Shown here: positions 20,720 to 31,805 of the stretch, one piece after another
How the letters are laid out: each line of letters opens with the position of its first letter
Numbering within the stretch: the stretch's first letter is position 1
Assembly (NCBI GenBank): GCA_015680685.1
Contig: MNCI01001065.1
Coordinates: forward strand, 1,859,181-1,904,139
From: Gnetum montanum
Taxonomy: Eukaryota; Streptophyta; Gnetopsida; Gnetales; Gnetaceae
Direction: 5' to 3'
Length of the DNA stretch: 44,959 nt
Position numbers and translations under genes: made by a program
The notes under the pieces: model-generated
Told to the model about the DNA's origin: nothing
Seen by the model: only the letters and a program-made list of their open reading frames with translations
Databases searched by the model: none

Positions 20720-22020
20720 AAAGGAATGGGATTAGCCAAATTAATGGCCAAAGAAGTAGAAATTTGTATATTAAACTTCAAAGGTAGAAATATATATGAT
20801 GAAATTTTAGAGTTCTTTACTTCAATGAAAGTTCCAAATAATTTGACTATGAGCCACAGAAGAGCTTTTCTTACAAAGAAAAATAAGTTGTTGGTGAAAG
20901 ATGGGATCTTATATAGGAAGGATTTCATAGGAGTTCTATTAGAATGTATTAGAAATGATTAGATTGAGTTTGTGTTGGACTAGTTCCATGACCATGCAAG
21001 CTTTTTTTATGATTCACCAATATCCACTATGCTGCACATATTACGTTATGGGTTTTATTGGACTAGCATGTATCAAGATATTAGCTTGAAGATTCAATTC
21101 GTTTCAAATGTCAAATCCATGGGTCAAAAATGAAGAAAGCCAATGCTCCTCTCAAACTGGTAATTATAGAAAGCCCATTTTAGTAATGGGATTTAGAATT
21201 TATTGGAACAATTACTCCATCAAATGTTGGACATAGGTTTATACTTACAACTATAGACTATTTCACCAAGTGGACAGAAGCAAAATCTCTCAATAAAATT
21301 TCAACTTCGAATGTAATAAAGTTCCTTGAAGATCATATTCTAAGCCATTTTGGCATGCCAAAAGTATTAGTATCATATAATGGCCTTGCAATTCAATATG
21401 AAAAATTTATAAGCTGGGATTCTAAGAAATTTATTTTTTTCTTAATCAAATTATTATCCTCAAAGAAATGGATTAGCCAAATCTACAAATACGAAGCTTA
21501 TTTCCTATATAAAAATATCAGTGGAACGAAGTTCAGGAAACTGGCATAATTATCTAAGATTTGCTTTATGGATAGATCGCATATGGATTAAGATATCTAT
21601 AATCACCTCACCCTATAATATAGTCTATAGAATAGCTACGAGAATTACTAACAAGATCATAACATCAACATCAAAGTTTGTATAGAGATACAACAAAAAT
21701 GCAAATAAAGACATAAGCTTAATGACTTTGCTTATCGAGAGAGAAGTTGAATGGCTAAAGCTAGAGATAGTTTATTAATAAATGCATCATGAACTAAAAG
21801 ATGGTTTGATAGAAAGGCTTTAAAAAGAGCATTCAGAATGAGTGACTTGGTGTTACTTTTGAATACAAGAAGAAGAAATGATCATAACAAATTTTCTACC
21901 AAATGGATGGGTCCACCCATTATCAAGCAATAGGTGTCAGATAATACCTACAAGCTATCCATTATGAATGCAATTGAACTGAAGTTCCCATTTAATGTCA
22001 TCCATCTTAAGCACTAATTT
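20720..22020 (+). pseudogene. Tat-like integrase
   Basis: The zinc-binding region includes LLVKDGILYRKDF, a decayed H-x-H-A-S-F...GFYWTSMYQD stretch near 20985-21080, then the core EFIGTITPSNVGHRFILTTIDYFTKWTEA near 21195-21285. The catalytic D, D, E appear as E (LEFIG), Y (SYNG near 21374) and K (NGLAKSTN near 21469), so all three look altered. The C-terminal end reads ...KFPFNVIHLKHxFGQPP near 21985-22025. There is no chromodomain, which agrees with the Tat/Athila branch. Confidence 0.82.
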
Positions 22021-22831
22021 GGGCAACCACCTAATACTTGACAGAATTGAGGAAAATCAAAGATTGTAAATATGTACATAGTGGTTCATTTTAGAGTTAA
22101 TAAATAATCTTACTGGAAATTCAATAAGCATCTAGGTTAGTTGTTAAGATGGTGAGAGATTTTCAAGAACCTTGGCTATATAATGAAGTGCAACTCATCC
22201 CCCATTGATTAAGAAAATCTTGATTTCAAAGCATTTTTAGGAAAGTGGAAAAGACAAGGCCTTTCATTCCTTATCTATTTGGATGAAGTCCTAAGCATGT
22301 AATGGGGGCATATTACAAAGCTTCAAACTATGAAGCTCCATACAATTGCCCTTATCTCTCATGGTTAATTGATGAATTTTCCCTACTCACAAATGACCAC
22401 TTCATTCACACTTAGGTTTGGGACAATTTCAATCAATGCTCAAAAATTATGAGAATAGATGAAAATGAAGAAGATCTAAATAATTTAGATTTTTGGGAGG
22501 AAGTTTTCATCTCACAAGCTACTATTCATCCTAGTCAAGAAAGCAAGCAGGGTTCCAACATAAATTTAAGATCATAACAGCAATCCAAAGGAAAGAAAAG
22601 GGGAACCCTTTTAGGCCCATTAAAAAGAATCAACTAGGAAAAGCAAGAGGATGGCCACAGCTAAGGAGAAATTTTTTACTCAAGAGGATGAAAAGATAGC
22701 CAAGGTTATGATCAAAATCAAGTACGACAAAGCTTCAAAAAGAATGGTTCCAAGGAAGGTCATCATGATCATTTTCTTTCTACCACTTAATTAATTTCCA
22801 AGATAGCTAGGCATATGTATATATTTTTCAT

Positions 22832-23088
22832 AACATTTAGTATGCATATGGGGTTTTTATACTATCAAGCCTTAAGCTTCATTGTACTTTTCCCCAAAAA
22901 ATATTTTCTTTTAAAGCTAACATTTAGTATGCATGGGGTTTTTATACTATCAAGCCTTAAGCTTCATTGTATTTTTCCCCAAAAAATATTTTCTTTCAAA
23001 GCTAACATTTAGTATGCATGGGGTTTTTATACTATCAAGCCTTAAGCTTCATTGTACTTTTCCCCAAAAAATATTTTCTTTCAAAGCT
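22832..23088. repeat. Three tandem 85-87 bp repeats before the 3' LTR
   Basis: The units start at 22832, 22919 and 23004, each beginning AACATTTAGTATGCAT and ending TTTTCTTT(T/C)AAAGCT. They are nearly identical, differing by a 2-base AT insertion in the first and few substitutions. They lie in the non-coding region about 100 bp upstream of the polypurine tract. Their high identity contrasts with the decayed coding region. Confidence 0.97.
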
Positions 23089-23169
23089 AAGTATCTTTGT
23101 ACATTGACTCATCAAGATAATTGAAAGCTTTCCATTCCAAGATTTTAGCATGATGATCTTTTAAAAGAA

Positions 23170-23189
23170 GGAAAAAGGAGAGTAAGAAA
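23170..23189 (+). other. Probable polypurine tract of the Tat-like element
   Basis: GGAAAAAGGAGAGTAAGAAA precedes TGTTGTCACA at the LTR start. A purine-only stretch broken by a single T is expected immediately 5' of a 3' LTR. Confidence 0.6.
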
Positions 23190-23192
23190 TGT

Positions 23193-25062
23193 TGTCACAT
23201 TTCGGCCATTAATGGAGCACAGCTTAAGTCTTAACATAAATTATATGAACTACTGATGGTTTTTGATAGCTTGATGTTTATGTAAATAGGAACCTTGTAT
23301 TTTAGAATAATTTAGGGCTTACAATTAAAGGAAAAGAAAGTTTAGGCCCTAATTATAATTTTGAGTTTCATAAAAATTTAAAGCCAAGTTTGAGGTAAAG
23401 GTCATAGTATGAATAAAGATTTAGAACTTAAGTTTGAAGATGTTACTATTATAATAGCTACTCTCTTAAAAAAGCAAAGGATTTGGATTATTAGATTTAC
23501 TTCTCTATGTGATTTCTTACAACTTTCGAAGACCAATATACTCGCAATAAGATTAAGCTAAGATTTGTTGCACTGTATGTACATTTGGAAAAGGAGCCCT
23601 AAGCAAAGGCAAATTCCATGGGATGTTTTGACAAAGATTTGAAGTTGGGCTAGGGGAAAACCTAGAAGGAAAAAATTCTTATATAATGACATTCTAAGCT
23701 CAAATTTGATTCATCTCATTTACTTCTATTTAGTTACTTGTTTTCATTTCCCTACTTTATCATTCTTTCTTAGCTAGCAGTCAAGATCATGGTGTGCCTC
23801 GTAGTCATTTCTTGGAATTGTTTAATTACTTGTTTCAGCCAATAATTTAGCAATTCTTGATACTGCTGACTGATTTGAATAGCTTTATATTCAAAATTAT
23901 TTATTCATGTCAATAGTAGCTCATTTCAGTGTTTAAGATTTTATGCAATTCTACTGTTATACTTTTTAAAACTCATTGAATCTTGCTTTGTTTTCATTTT
24001 TCTTGTATAATTTTCTATCTAGGGAAAATTAGTAATAGATTGGTCAAATTGCACTTAAGCATTAGATGAAAGGATGATCAATACACGTAGCATATGATCA
24101 AGGTTGCATAGACTAAGTAACTTTGATAGAGCTAGAAATTCATGTGCTTACAGAAAAGAGTAAAACGAGGCTGAATCATTTTATAAAAGTATAATTAGTT
24201 ATTTAATTCTCAAAACATAATATTGTGAAATTTAAAGCTTATGTTAACCCAAAACACATAGTTTCTCTATAATCACTAAGTTCATTTGGAGGTATCCGGG
24301 CCTTGATGTTTCCAGGGACCAACAAACACCTAAATTCGAGTTTTGAAAGAACTTTCATCCTTGTGATTTTCATTGCAAGGAAGAGGTCAACATTAGTGCT
24401 AAATAAAGCTTATACCCATTGTCAGTTTCTTATTGATAGGAAAATTACAAGACAAATAATGGTGGTCCAAAGTAGTCACCAACATTAATCAGCTTTTGCT
24501 ATTGGTTTTAATAGTATGCTTTGTAGCATGGGCCCCATCTTTCAGCTTGTTTTGAGTGGTACCAACGTGGTTTTCTCTATTATGAAGGCATTTTAACCCT
24601 TTTTTCATGTGTTTCAGGTAGATTATATTTATGAGGCTTGGATGAAATTATCAGATATAGTGCAAATACCAAATTGAGGTGCACAACAAAAGCATTGGTG
24701 ATTAAATAAGGTGTTGTAAATGAACGATTCAAGCATTATTATACTTTTGGAGCCATGTTATGGATTTATAAAATGGCTCATGTGGCTATCTAAAGTATTA
24801 CTTGTATCTTTATAGATAAAGAATTTATATGTGAGATGTTAGTACAACATGGTTTGGATGTTGTTTAGTGCTTATTATTTATAGTTATTCAAGTATACTT
24901 ATTGGATTATAAGGTTTCATACTTAGATATCTCAAGGTTTTCAACAATCATTTTTAGATTCTAAGTAATTATTATGGAATATATAGGTTTTTATAAAGAA
25001 TTTTATTCATGCCCCTTAAGTGATTCCAAATTTTATTTTGTGGTTAATTTTGAGGTGTGACA
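23193..25062 (+). repeat. 3' LTR of the Tat-like element
   Basis: The sequence starts TGTCACATTTCGG and ends GGTGTGACA, giving a 7-bp terminal inverted repeat TGTCACA/TGTGACA around about 1.87 kb, a length usual for Tat LTRs. No coding frames lie inside. Because the 5' LTR is absent, the limits rest on the polypurine tract and the inverted ends; the start could be 3 bases further left (TGTTGTCACA). Confidence 0.7.
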
Positions 25063-25300
25063 CCACAAGTTGTAATGCCCTTGAATCTACTAGAAAACAA
25101 AGTCCCAAGGAAAGCCTCCTTATTAGTCTGGTAGGTTGTGAGTAGTAGCCTTCAACAACATTTTTTATTAGATTTCAACCTCTTGGGAGTTGCACTATCA
25201 TCATAATTACCTATCTATTTACATTTTCTTCAAAAGATGACTTTTTGGCTTAACATAAGCCACTATGAGTTGCAACTTGTTTGTAGCTTCAAATTGCAAC
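25063..25300. other. Short spacer between elements
   Basis: No gene or repeat end is recognised. It contains GTTGCAACTTG...AAATTGCAAC, a weak local repeat around GTTGCAACT. It separates the Tat-like LTR from the Athila-like LTR A. Confidence 0.5.
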
Positions 25301-26189
25301 TGATGAGCAGCTAGGTACCCCTACGCCTAACCATGCGAATCACGAGCGTTCACAAGTGACTTGGTTGAATTCCGTAGACTGTAAGCACTTAACATACACT
25401 AGACCTCTAACCAGCAAAACCCTTTGTTAGAACAGTCGTTGTCTTCTCAACCTCACTTGTGAGTATCTAGTGGCAATGGTTAAGTGAGATTGAGGCAACT
25501 GATTTTTATAGTTTTTACTTTATCTTTTGGTGTCTAATTAAGGTATGAAAAGTAAGGAATGAAATATTATCTAACCTCTAATTATCCTAATCTGTATCTT
25601 AACTATTCCTAGCATAAGTATCCAATCCCATCTTCCGGGCACGTTCTAAGTGTTTCCTAACCACTACTGGGTTACCAGACGTTAGGTGTCACTGGGTCAC
25701 CAAGTATTGGATTTATGTTCAAGATGGTCATACTTATGGTTTCTATGAAATGTAAATGAGTGATAGTGATTAAACTAGTAATAAGAGAAACTTAAGTAAT
25801 TATCAAAGCATAGAACATTAAACTATTAAATGCAATAAATGACTAAGTCCAAATGCTGCAAGGAATGCTTGAAAGCTTTTCTTTATTTTCATTCACGCCA
25901 ATAGGCTCATATACATTAGTGCTCAAATAAAGAGCTGGACACCTTCTTTACACCTACTGTGGGCACTTGGAAAATATTCTATCTACTGCGGGAACAAACT
26001 GCAAGAGCTTCACTACAACTGACAAAAAGGTACCTCAATGAGGCGGAAGGCCCTCTTATTTATAGGCTGAAATAAGTGCCGCGTAAATGAGGCCATGTCA
26101 ACGCATGGAATGATGCATCGATAGGGCCACGTATATGGGGTCCCATATACGCGGCCTAGTAAACACGATGACTAACAAACACTTCATCA
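25301..26189 (-). repeat. 3' LTR of Athila-like copy A
   Basis: The 889-bp LTR begins (- strand) TGATGAAGTG and ends CTCATCA-like at 25301. It matches LTR 1 at 960-1932 in R and U5, including ATTTTCCAAGTGCCC and GGTACC blocks, but its U3 palindrome differs. TATA box CTATAAATA is at 26057-26065. The polypurine tract just to its right identifies it as a 3' LTR. Confidence 0.85.
26125..26156 (-). promoter_or_regulatory. U3 palindrome of LTR A
   Basis: Arms 26125-26139 and 26142-26156 are inverted copies (GGCCACGTATATGGG against GGCCGCGTATATGGG), 14 of 15 matching with a 2-base centre. It lies about 60 bp upstream of the TATA box. The equivalent palindrome in LTR B has the same CGTATATG core. 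Confidence 0.6.
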
Positions 26190-26203
26190 TACACCCACAA
26201 CTG
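26190..26203 (-). other. Polypurine tract of copy A
   Basis: On the - strand AGTTGTGGGTGTA abuts TGATGAAG. It matches GTCGTGGGGGTA of copy B and GTCATGGGGGTA of element 1. Confidence 0.6.
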
Positions 26204-26339
26204 AGTAAAAACTTGTCCTTGAGTTCCTCTTACAATTTGAAAGCTATGGACTTTTATTTACAACACACATGACTTGACACACACATGACACAACATCAAC
26301 TTTACCAAGTTCCCAAGTTATAGAGAAGGACAAGTTACA

Positions 26340-29281
26340 AAAATGGTGGTGTTCAAAGAAAAAATTGAAAACCTTGCCGGTCCTGGAGTCTCTACCATGA
26401 AGAAGGATGCAAAAATTATCGAAGAAGATCACACCGTCCCTGGGGGTGGTGTTTCCGATGGACTTTCATCAACCTCTGGCCCATGCGATGGCACTGGCAC
26501 TAACGATGGCTACCCCGTAGCAGCTACAACTTCTGGAGGCAATCGAAAAGCCTCTAGAAGAGCCCTCATCTTTTCCTCCTTACTTCTGGGATCGTTCACT
26601 ATCTAGGCAGCTTCACCAATGTGTGCTGGAACTAGAACCTCCCAAGGACATGGTAGCGCTAGGAAGACTTCTTTCAGGTTGACAAACCAGGCTGCGAACT
26701 GCTTTCATTCTATGTTGAACGCTCGGATTGATGCTTGCAGCTGCTAGTAGTCATTCATCTGATAGGCCAAGTTCTCTGCAACTGCACATTGTCCTTCAAA
26801 GCTCATGTGAAGGACCTCGAGTTCCACATTTGTTGTTTCCAATCTCTGCTTCATCGCTTTGTGCGCTTGGAACTCACCCTTGTATAAAGAATATGAGATG
26901 GCCACTTGTTTCTCCAATTCAGACCACCATCTCCCAGCTATGAGCATTGCCAGGTTTGCATAATGAAGGTTAGCGAGCTCCATATACTCTATCATTTCTT
27001 CAATCTGCAACTCCTTGAGGAAAATTTCAGCTTGATTGTAGGCATTCAACCCATCAAAGATAGGTTGTCATACTTTGCCTCTTTCTTGGAGTTGTTGGAG
27101 CGCTTGGTTCAACTTGGCCTTTGCGACTTGAATCTGCTTCTCATTTCCTTCCTTTTGCAATCCCACTTGGTCCCTGTAATGATTCTTGATTTTTTCAAAC
27201 TTCAGGGCCTAGTTCTTTCAAGCGGCAACTTCGATGGTAGATTTTTGTGGCAAAGCCCAAACCTCCTCTATGGACAAATTTTGGTTCTCAGCTGCCAACC
27301 TTCTCACATTAGCATTCACCCTGGCTAGCTCTTCCTGCTATTGGTGGATACAATTTTTCATGTGCTCATTTTCCACACCAACATTATGTAGGTGATGAAC
27401 CTCCATAGTCAACCTAACGTTCTCCTAGAGAACCTCCGTCAAGTCCTTGTTTAAATTATATTTTTGAACATCTGTCAAGGACTAATTGAAGATCATCGAC
27501 TCTCGCTCATCCTCAACTATTTGAAGTTTGAGCTAAAGCTATTGAAAACCTTCATCTCTAGTGATTTCATGGTTGAGGAGGGCTGGATCAGCAAGTTAAG
27601 TTCTTAATTGGCTTACTTCTATTGGCAAGCATTGATAGGTAGCTTGAGTAGTTTCAAGTTGCCCTTCCAAAATGAGGCTCTTACCCCTTGCTAAGAGCAG
27701 CTCTGACTAGGTTGTAGTGATGTTGTCCAAAAGGTCAAAGACATCCACAAGCGATTGCCCAGTTCCCACCAGTCGCTCCAACAATTCCTCATGTTGCGCT
27801 GCATCGATCTTGCTACATGAGGTTCTGGTAGATGCCTGTACATCTTGAAGTCCATGAACATCTAGTATAGGTGCCGCTAGTGCATTGAGAGTTGTAGCAA
27901 TTGTATCAGCAACCACTTCGATCGCAATCTCCTATCCTTGGTGCTACATCACCAAGACTATTGCCCCTTCACCATCTTCCAAGCGTACCAAGAAGGTAGC
28001 AACATTCCTAGAGATTTTTGGAAATAGCTGTTGGGTTGATACTATTACCTCTCGAACACTAGGATTTATCCTTGCTGGTACTTGCATTCAGGTAGCGGAG
28101 AACATTGGCCCTGCTCTTTCCAGTAAGCTGACGGATTAAGCCACTTGCTCCAGGTGGATCATTGCAGGGCGATAGACTGAAGGATCTTCCCCTCCACCAA
28201 TCCTACCAAATTGCTCTTGTTGTCTCAAGAGTAATTATTGGATCTCCCAGATGTATTCTGTAATGATTTGCGAACCCGACCTTATTGTTTGCGTAGGTGG
28301 TGGAGGTGGTTGCTCCTCCTCTCTCTACGTTGTGGCTGGAGTCCTATCCTTCATCATTTCATGCCATGAGGTAATCGGGGCATGTCAAATTGTATCATTG
28401 GCATACCGTGCTATCCCTGCCCATTTGCATAACTTTTTGACTAGGCAAGGAAAAGGGAGAGCTTTTCTTCGACGTTTTCTTTCGATAAACCTTTTTTCAA
28501 TTTCCAAAAATAGTAACTATGGAAGACTCATCCAGAACTTCCCACTTAGAGCGGCACATGCACGAGTGGAGAAGACCATGATTTTGTTGGGTCTTACCAT
28601 TGGATTCAGGTGGTAAGACATGATCTGTGAATATGCCCTCTCTGTTGTGGTTAGAGAGCCGAACTCCTTGTGGTCTACCCCATAGCACCACCTAATCCAC
28701 TCCCTTTTTACCTTAGGGTCTGCTTGTTTTGGGATCTCCACCATATCTGCTCCAGTCTCGGGCAACCCTAGAGCTTGCGCTATTGCCTCTAAAGAGTAAG
28801 AGACATAAATGTCTTTGATTCTTACTCTAGACCCCGATTGCCGATTCGTCTAGAAGAGATAGGTCTCTCCTAGGTACCATTCACCATTCGTTGTGATGAT
28901 TAGCCACATCGGAGAGTTTTGTAGTTGAAGTCTCACATCTTCTAGTGCATTCTCGAGGAATGGTCTAAAGTTTAGCTCTTGGAGGACCATCCATTGCACT
29001 TTGCGTGGCTTGATAGCATCAAGATAGGCTTGGGTTAGGTTGACCTCAAGCCGTGATGCTATCCCCGAAGTCTCATCCCCTTGCGATTGCTCGTTGGGAA
29101 TCTCCTCTTCGGGAATCTATTGAACAGATTCTACATTAGGTCCTTTGCAGAGGGGGCCAGTTGCATGAGAGCCCTCCCCATGCTCTGGTTGTTGCACGCC
29201 TCGTCCCCTTCCCATTTGTGGGCGATTGTCCCTCGGTTATGATGGTCCTTCACCCCTTGGATGCCTCGATTTGGGTGCCAT
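26340..29281 (-). pseudogene. Long extra ORF downstream of integrase, coiled-coil protein (copy A)
   Basis: A frame of about 950 codons starts MAPKSRHPRG right after a splice-acceptor-like site. It is broken by stops and a frameshift near the 3' end but is collinear with copy B throughout. Residues about 1-70 are basic and Pro/Gln/Gly rich. About 74-260 form a conserved globular region (LEVNLTQAYLDAI, VLQELNFRPFLENA, NGEWYLGETYLF, WIRWCYGVDHKEFGSLTT). A PPPPPT linker follows. About 530-840 are long heptad-rich coiled coils (KFEKIKNHYRDQVGLQKEGN, EEMIEYMELANLHYANLAML). No signal peptide, transmembrane segment, zinc finger or catalytic motif is seen. The position is that of the env-like ORF of Athila elements, but the lack of membrane segments argues against an envelope. 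The function is unknown. Confidence 0.75.
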
Positions 29282-29558
29282 CTGCAATCAAACATAACCA
29301 CCTATTAGATTGTGCATAAGTAGCTCAAGAAGGTCCTTATACACCTTCTCAGTTCAACTAAGTTATGTTGTTGGCACAAGCATTCCATTAAGTCTCCTGG
29401 AGTGTTAATTCATGGGTTAGAGCCAAAAACAACAAGGGATGAGTTGAAGTTTAAATGGTTGTTTTTGTTTCTTCCCTTAGAGGTGTGAAGTCTTAATTAA
29501 CTAACTAACTAATTAATTAATTACACATAGGCTTCACCCCCCACGACTAAGAGCATAC
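29282..29558 (-). other. Candidate intron before the extra ORF (copy A)
   Basis: On the - strand AG/GTATGC starts and TTGATTGCAG/ATGGC ends a 277-nt interval directly before the ORF start codon. Both sites are strong matches to plant splice consensus, and both are conserved in copy B although the interval between them has changed in length and content. AG/ATG places the start codon at the first exon base. Splicing itself is inferred. Confidence 0.55.
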
Positions 29559-29701
29559 CTCTAGTTGCTAAGAAGGGCAAGGATCAATTGATGCGGACCC
29601 ACGATGAAATGTAGGTGCTTGGGAAGAAGTTGGGCAAAAAAAATGATAAAATCTCCCCCTAATTTGGTTACAAAATAATGAAATTTCAAAGCGCAGTGGG
29701 T

Positions 29702-29761
29702 GTATATATAGGGGTTAGGCGCTGCATCGAGGGGGCTGCATATATGGGGCCCCGTATATGC
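29702..29761 (-). promoter_or_regulatory. Internal promoter candidate upstream of the extra ORF (copy A)
   Basis: TATA box CCTATATATAC lies at 29702-29712. A 24-bp palindrome GCATATATGGGGCCCCGTATATGC at 29738-29761, with one mismatched pair, precedes it. The LTR promoters of the same family have the same layout, a CGTATATG palindrome followed by TATA. The distance from TATA to the candidate splice donor is about 145 nt, which would give a short leader exon. The motif GCAGCGCCTAACYCCTATAT is conserved in copy B. Confidence 0.5.
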
Positions 29762-31430
29762 ACGGGGTCGCACTCGTTGAGCAGTGTTGACCAGCCCATA
29801 AAAAGCCTGAAAAGATGAATTGAAAATGCCAAATTCGAGCAGTTGAAGAGCGTAAGAGACAGGGAATGTAATCGAGGACACGAGGAAGGTAACTTAGGCT
29901 AGAAAAGAGTCAAAGGTAGGAGAACATGGTGAGAAAGAACTCTGCAGAGAGGAAATTGAGCGATGGGACCCTAAAAACAATCAACCACAAAATCCGAAGG
30001 ATGAGAGACTTAACAAGCGAGACCAAGAATATGCAAGTGGGTCCTCCCCATAGTAGGCAATAGCCTAAGTAGCCCCTACATATCCTCAACACCAGGGTCC
30101 GTGGGCCCCAGGGTTAAGAAATTGTGCTTGTAAGTTAATACTCCTATCCAAGAGATCCCGCCAAGGCATTAGGAGTACATGGAAATCACAATGAACCTTC
30201 AAAACATAAGATAGGCAGTGAGGTGAGTTCAGGAGAGAAGTGGGTGAGAGAAAGACAAGAGGAGTGGAATTCCAATCATTGGTCATGTAAGACCCTATGT
30301 GAATTTGTGGTTAAGTGACCCGTTAGGACCGTTCCTGAGTCTAGACCCAAAACCAACCACATACAATGACCTCGCAGCAACAGGCGAAGCCCCATCCGTC
30401 CACCAAGTAGCAGAGTGTACCCATAGGAAACCACCACTCCAATAGGCGTGAGAAGAAGAAAGTGAAATAGGGCAAAGTTAGAGAGGATACGCTGAGTCCC
30501 ATAACTTATTTTGGTGGCCCGTGAGAGGTGGTCTAAGGGGTGTGCTTTGAATTCCCACATAGTGATGATTTTATTTTCTTCATTGTCTTGTTATTTCGTG
30601 GGAACCACACCATGCAAAGACTCATGCTTGTTTGCATGCACTCGACCAAGGGATGTGCTTTGAATCCTCATGTTTATTTGTTGTGTTTTTTTTTTGAATT
30701 TTTGAATTTTCTCAGTGAGGACCACACCATGCAAGGTCGAATTGCCCAGTGACTTCCTTGTAGAGAAGGATGTGGAGTGGTAAGAAACCCGTAAGGACAC
30801 ACCGGCAACCCAGGGGATGGGAGGAGATGACAAATGTTGCATTCCCCTTGAAGTCACACCCGATTCAAATCATTGGGTCATCCCCAAGTCTAGGAACTAC
30901 CCAAGTCACACATTAATTACAATGTTTTTAAGTGACGAGGTTGCATGTTTCCAACAGAAGGAAAACCATGGAGTGGGTGAATGGGTGGATGACATGGACT
31001 CACTGCCTATTGTATGAGCTAAAAATAGATGTAAAGTCCAACGACAACCATGTGAGGGTGGGAGCTAGATAACTAGGTGAACTATTGTACATGACCCATT
31101 GCAACGAAAACCATCCACGCTAGACACCTGATGACAATAAGATGACATATTAGCTATCACGTGAAAATGAAACACATACAAAGAAACAGAAAATAATTAA
31201 AGAAAGGAAAAAATTAACAAGAATTGGAAAATGTATGAACGATGTTGAAAAACAAAAAAGTGTAAAACAAAAATTACAAAACAGTGAGGAGTGTAGTGGA
31301 ATGGATTAGCAGGGATGACGATCTCCCCAACGACTGGGTGGGAAGGAGGAGACATGAAAAATGGAGCGAGACTATCCTGGTGATCATGAGGTGGCAGCAC
31401 TAGTTAAGTGGAGCCCATGGAAAGGTTTGA
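29762..31430 (-). other. Non-coding region between integrase and internal promoter (copy A)
   Basis: The region is collinear with about 35765-37390 of copy B but reading frames are not kept between the two, so it is probably non-coding. It contains a roughly 115-bp direct duplication (30535-30620 and 30650-30735), each with GGGTGTGCTTTGAATYC and ACCACACCATGCAA. Its right end carries the last integrase residues (KPFHGLHL-like). Confidence 0.55.
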
Positions 31431-31499
31431 GTTCCAAGGATCCTTGTTTGACACTTTCGGGGATGTGCAACTTGCCCCATTCACCAGGGCCATCAACAG

Positions 31500-31805
31500 T
31501 GGATACTTGCTAATGAACCTTTTCCAGATCATCCATGCTATCTACGTAGGCTCGTATAAGCCCCTCAAATGGTTCCATGCACAATGTGCTGCTAGCAAGA
31601 TTAGCTATCAACCACTGGGTGCCTTCTTGAGTTGTGGCTACTACGTACAGGCATTGTTGAACCGATGATTCTTCAGTACACTGACTACATGCTTGAATGG
31701 ATGTCCACTTGGCAGACCATAACTGCTACACATAGTTGCACCCAGAGTCACTATACACGATGCATGGAATGTGCTTCTTCTCAATCTTTCCAAAAGGATT
31801 TTCCT
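31500..31805 (-). pseudogene. Protease C-terminal fragment fused to a truncated LTR
   Basis: This segment matches 40300-40575 of copy B (the downstream edge of protease and the linker to RT) base by base with scattered changes, for example GGTTCCATGCACAATGTGCT. It is joined on its left to integrase-tail sequence across a novel piece of about 70-110 bp and on its right directly to the middle of LTR B. It is therefore the scar of one or more large deletions. Confidence 0.75.

Larger units (their letters stand above)
18600..25062 (+). mobile_element. Tat-like Ty3-gypsy retrotransposon, 5' truncated, with 3' LTR
   Basis: The order seen is an RNase H of the extra (archaeal-like) Tat type, RT, RNase H, integrase, a non-coding region with tandem repeats, then a 3' LTR. 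Gag, protease and 5' LTR are missing; the left end abuts copia 2. The RT leader (VNIGSTEKPR...KKLLSLLKDNLSNFSCSYDDL) is the Tat/Ogre-type leader. Many stops and missing catalytic residues show that it is dead. The extra RNase H placed before the RT is unusual. Confidence 0.82.
25301..31805 (-). mobile_element. Athila-like Ty3-gypsy copy A, gag-pol deleted
   Basis: From right to left this copy holds a scrap of the protease C-terminal region, the last residues of integrase, a non-coding region with internal TATA box, a candidate intron, the long extra ORF, the polypurine tract and a complete LTR. It is collinear with copy B over about 26190-31430 against 32275-37390. Nearly all of gag, RT, RNase H and integrase is missing. 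The right end is fused to the truncated LTR of copy B. Confidence 0.85.

Noticed and set aside
26906-27328. A 140-codon + strand ORF with many leucines
   Set aside because: It is antisense to the extra coiled-coil ORF of copy A. The + strand frames of copy B at the same place differ, while the - strand protein is collinear, so it is a shadow.
26340-29281. TAG codons read as an amino acid (stop reassignment or suppression)
   Set aside because: TAG also breaks gag, pol and unrelated elements in the window, and other stops and frameshifts occur. Mutation of CAG in methylated DNA explains it more simply.
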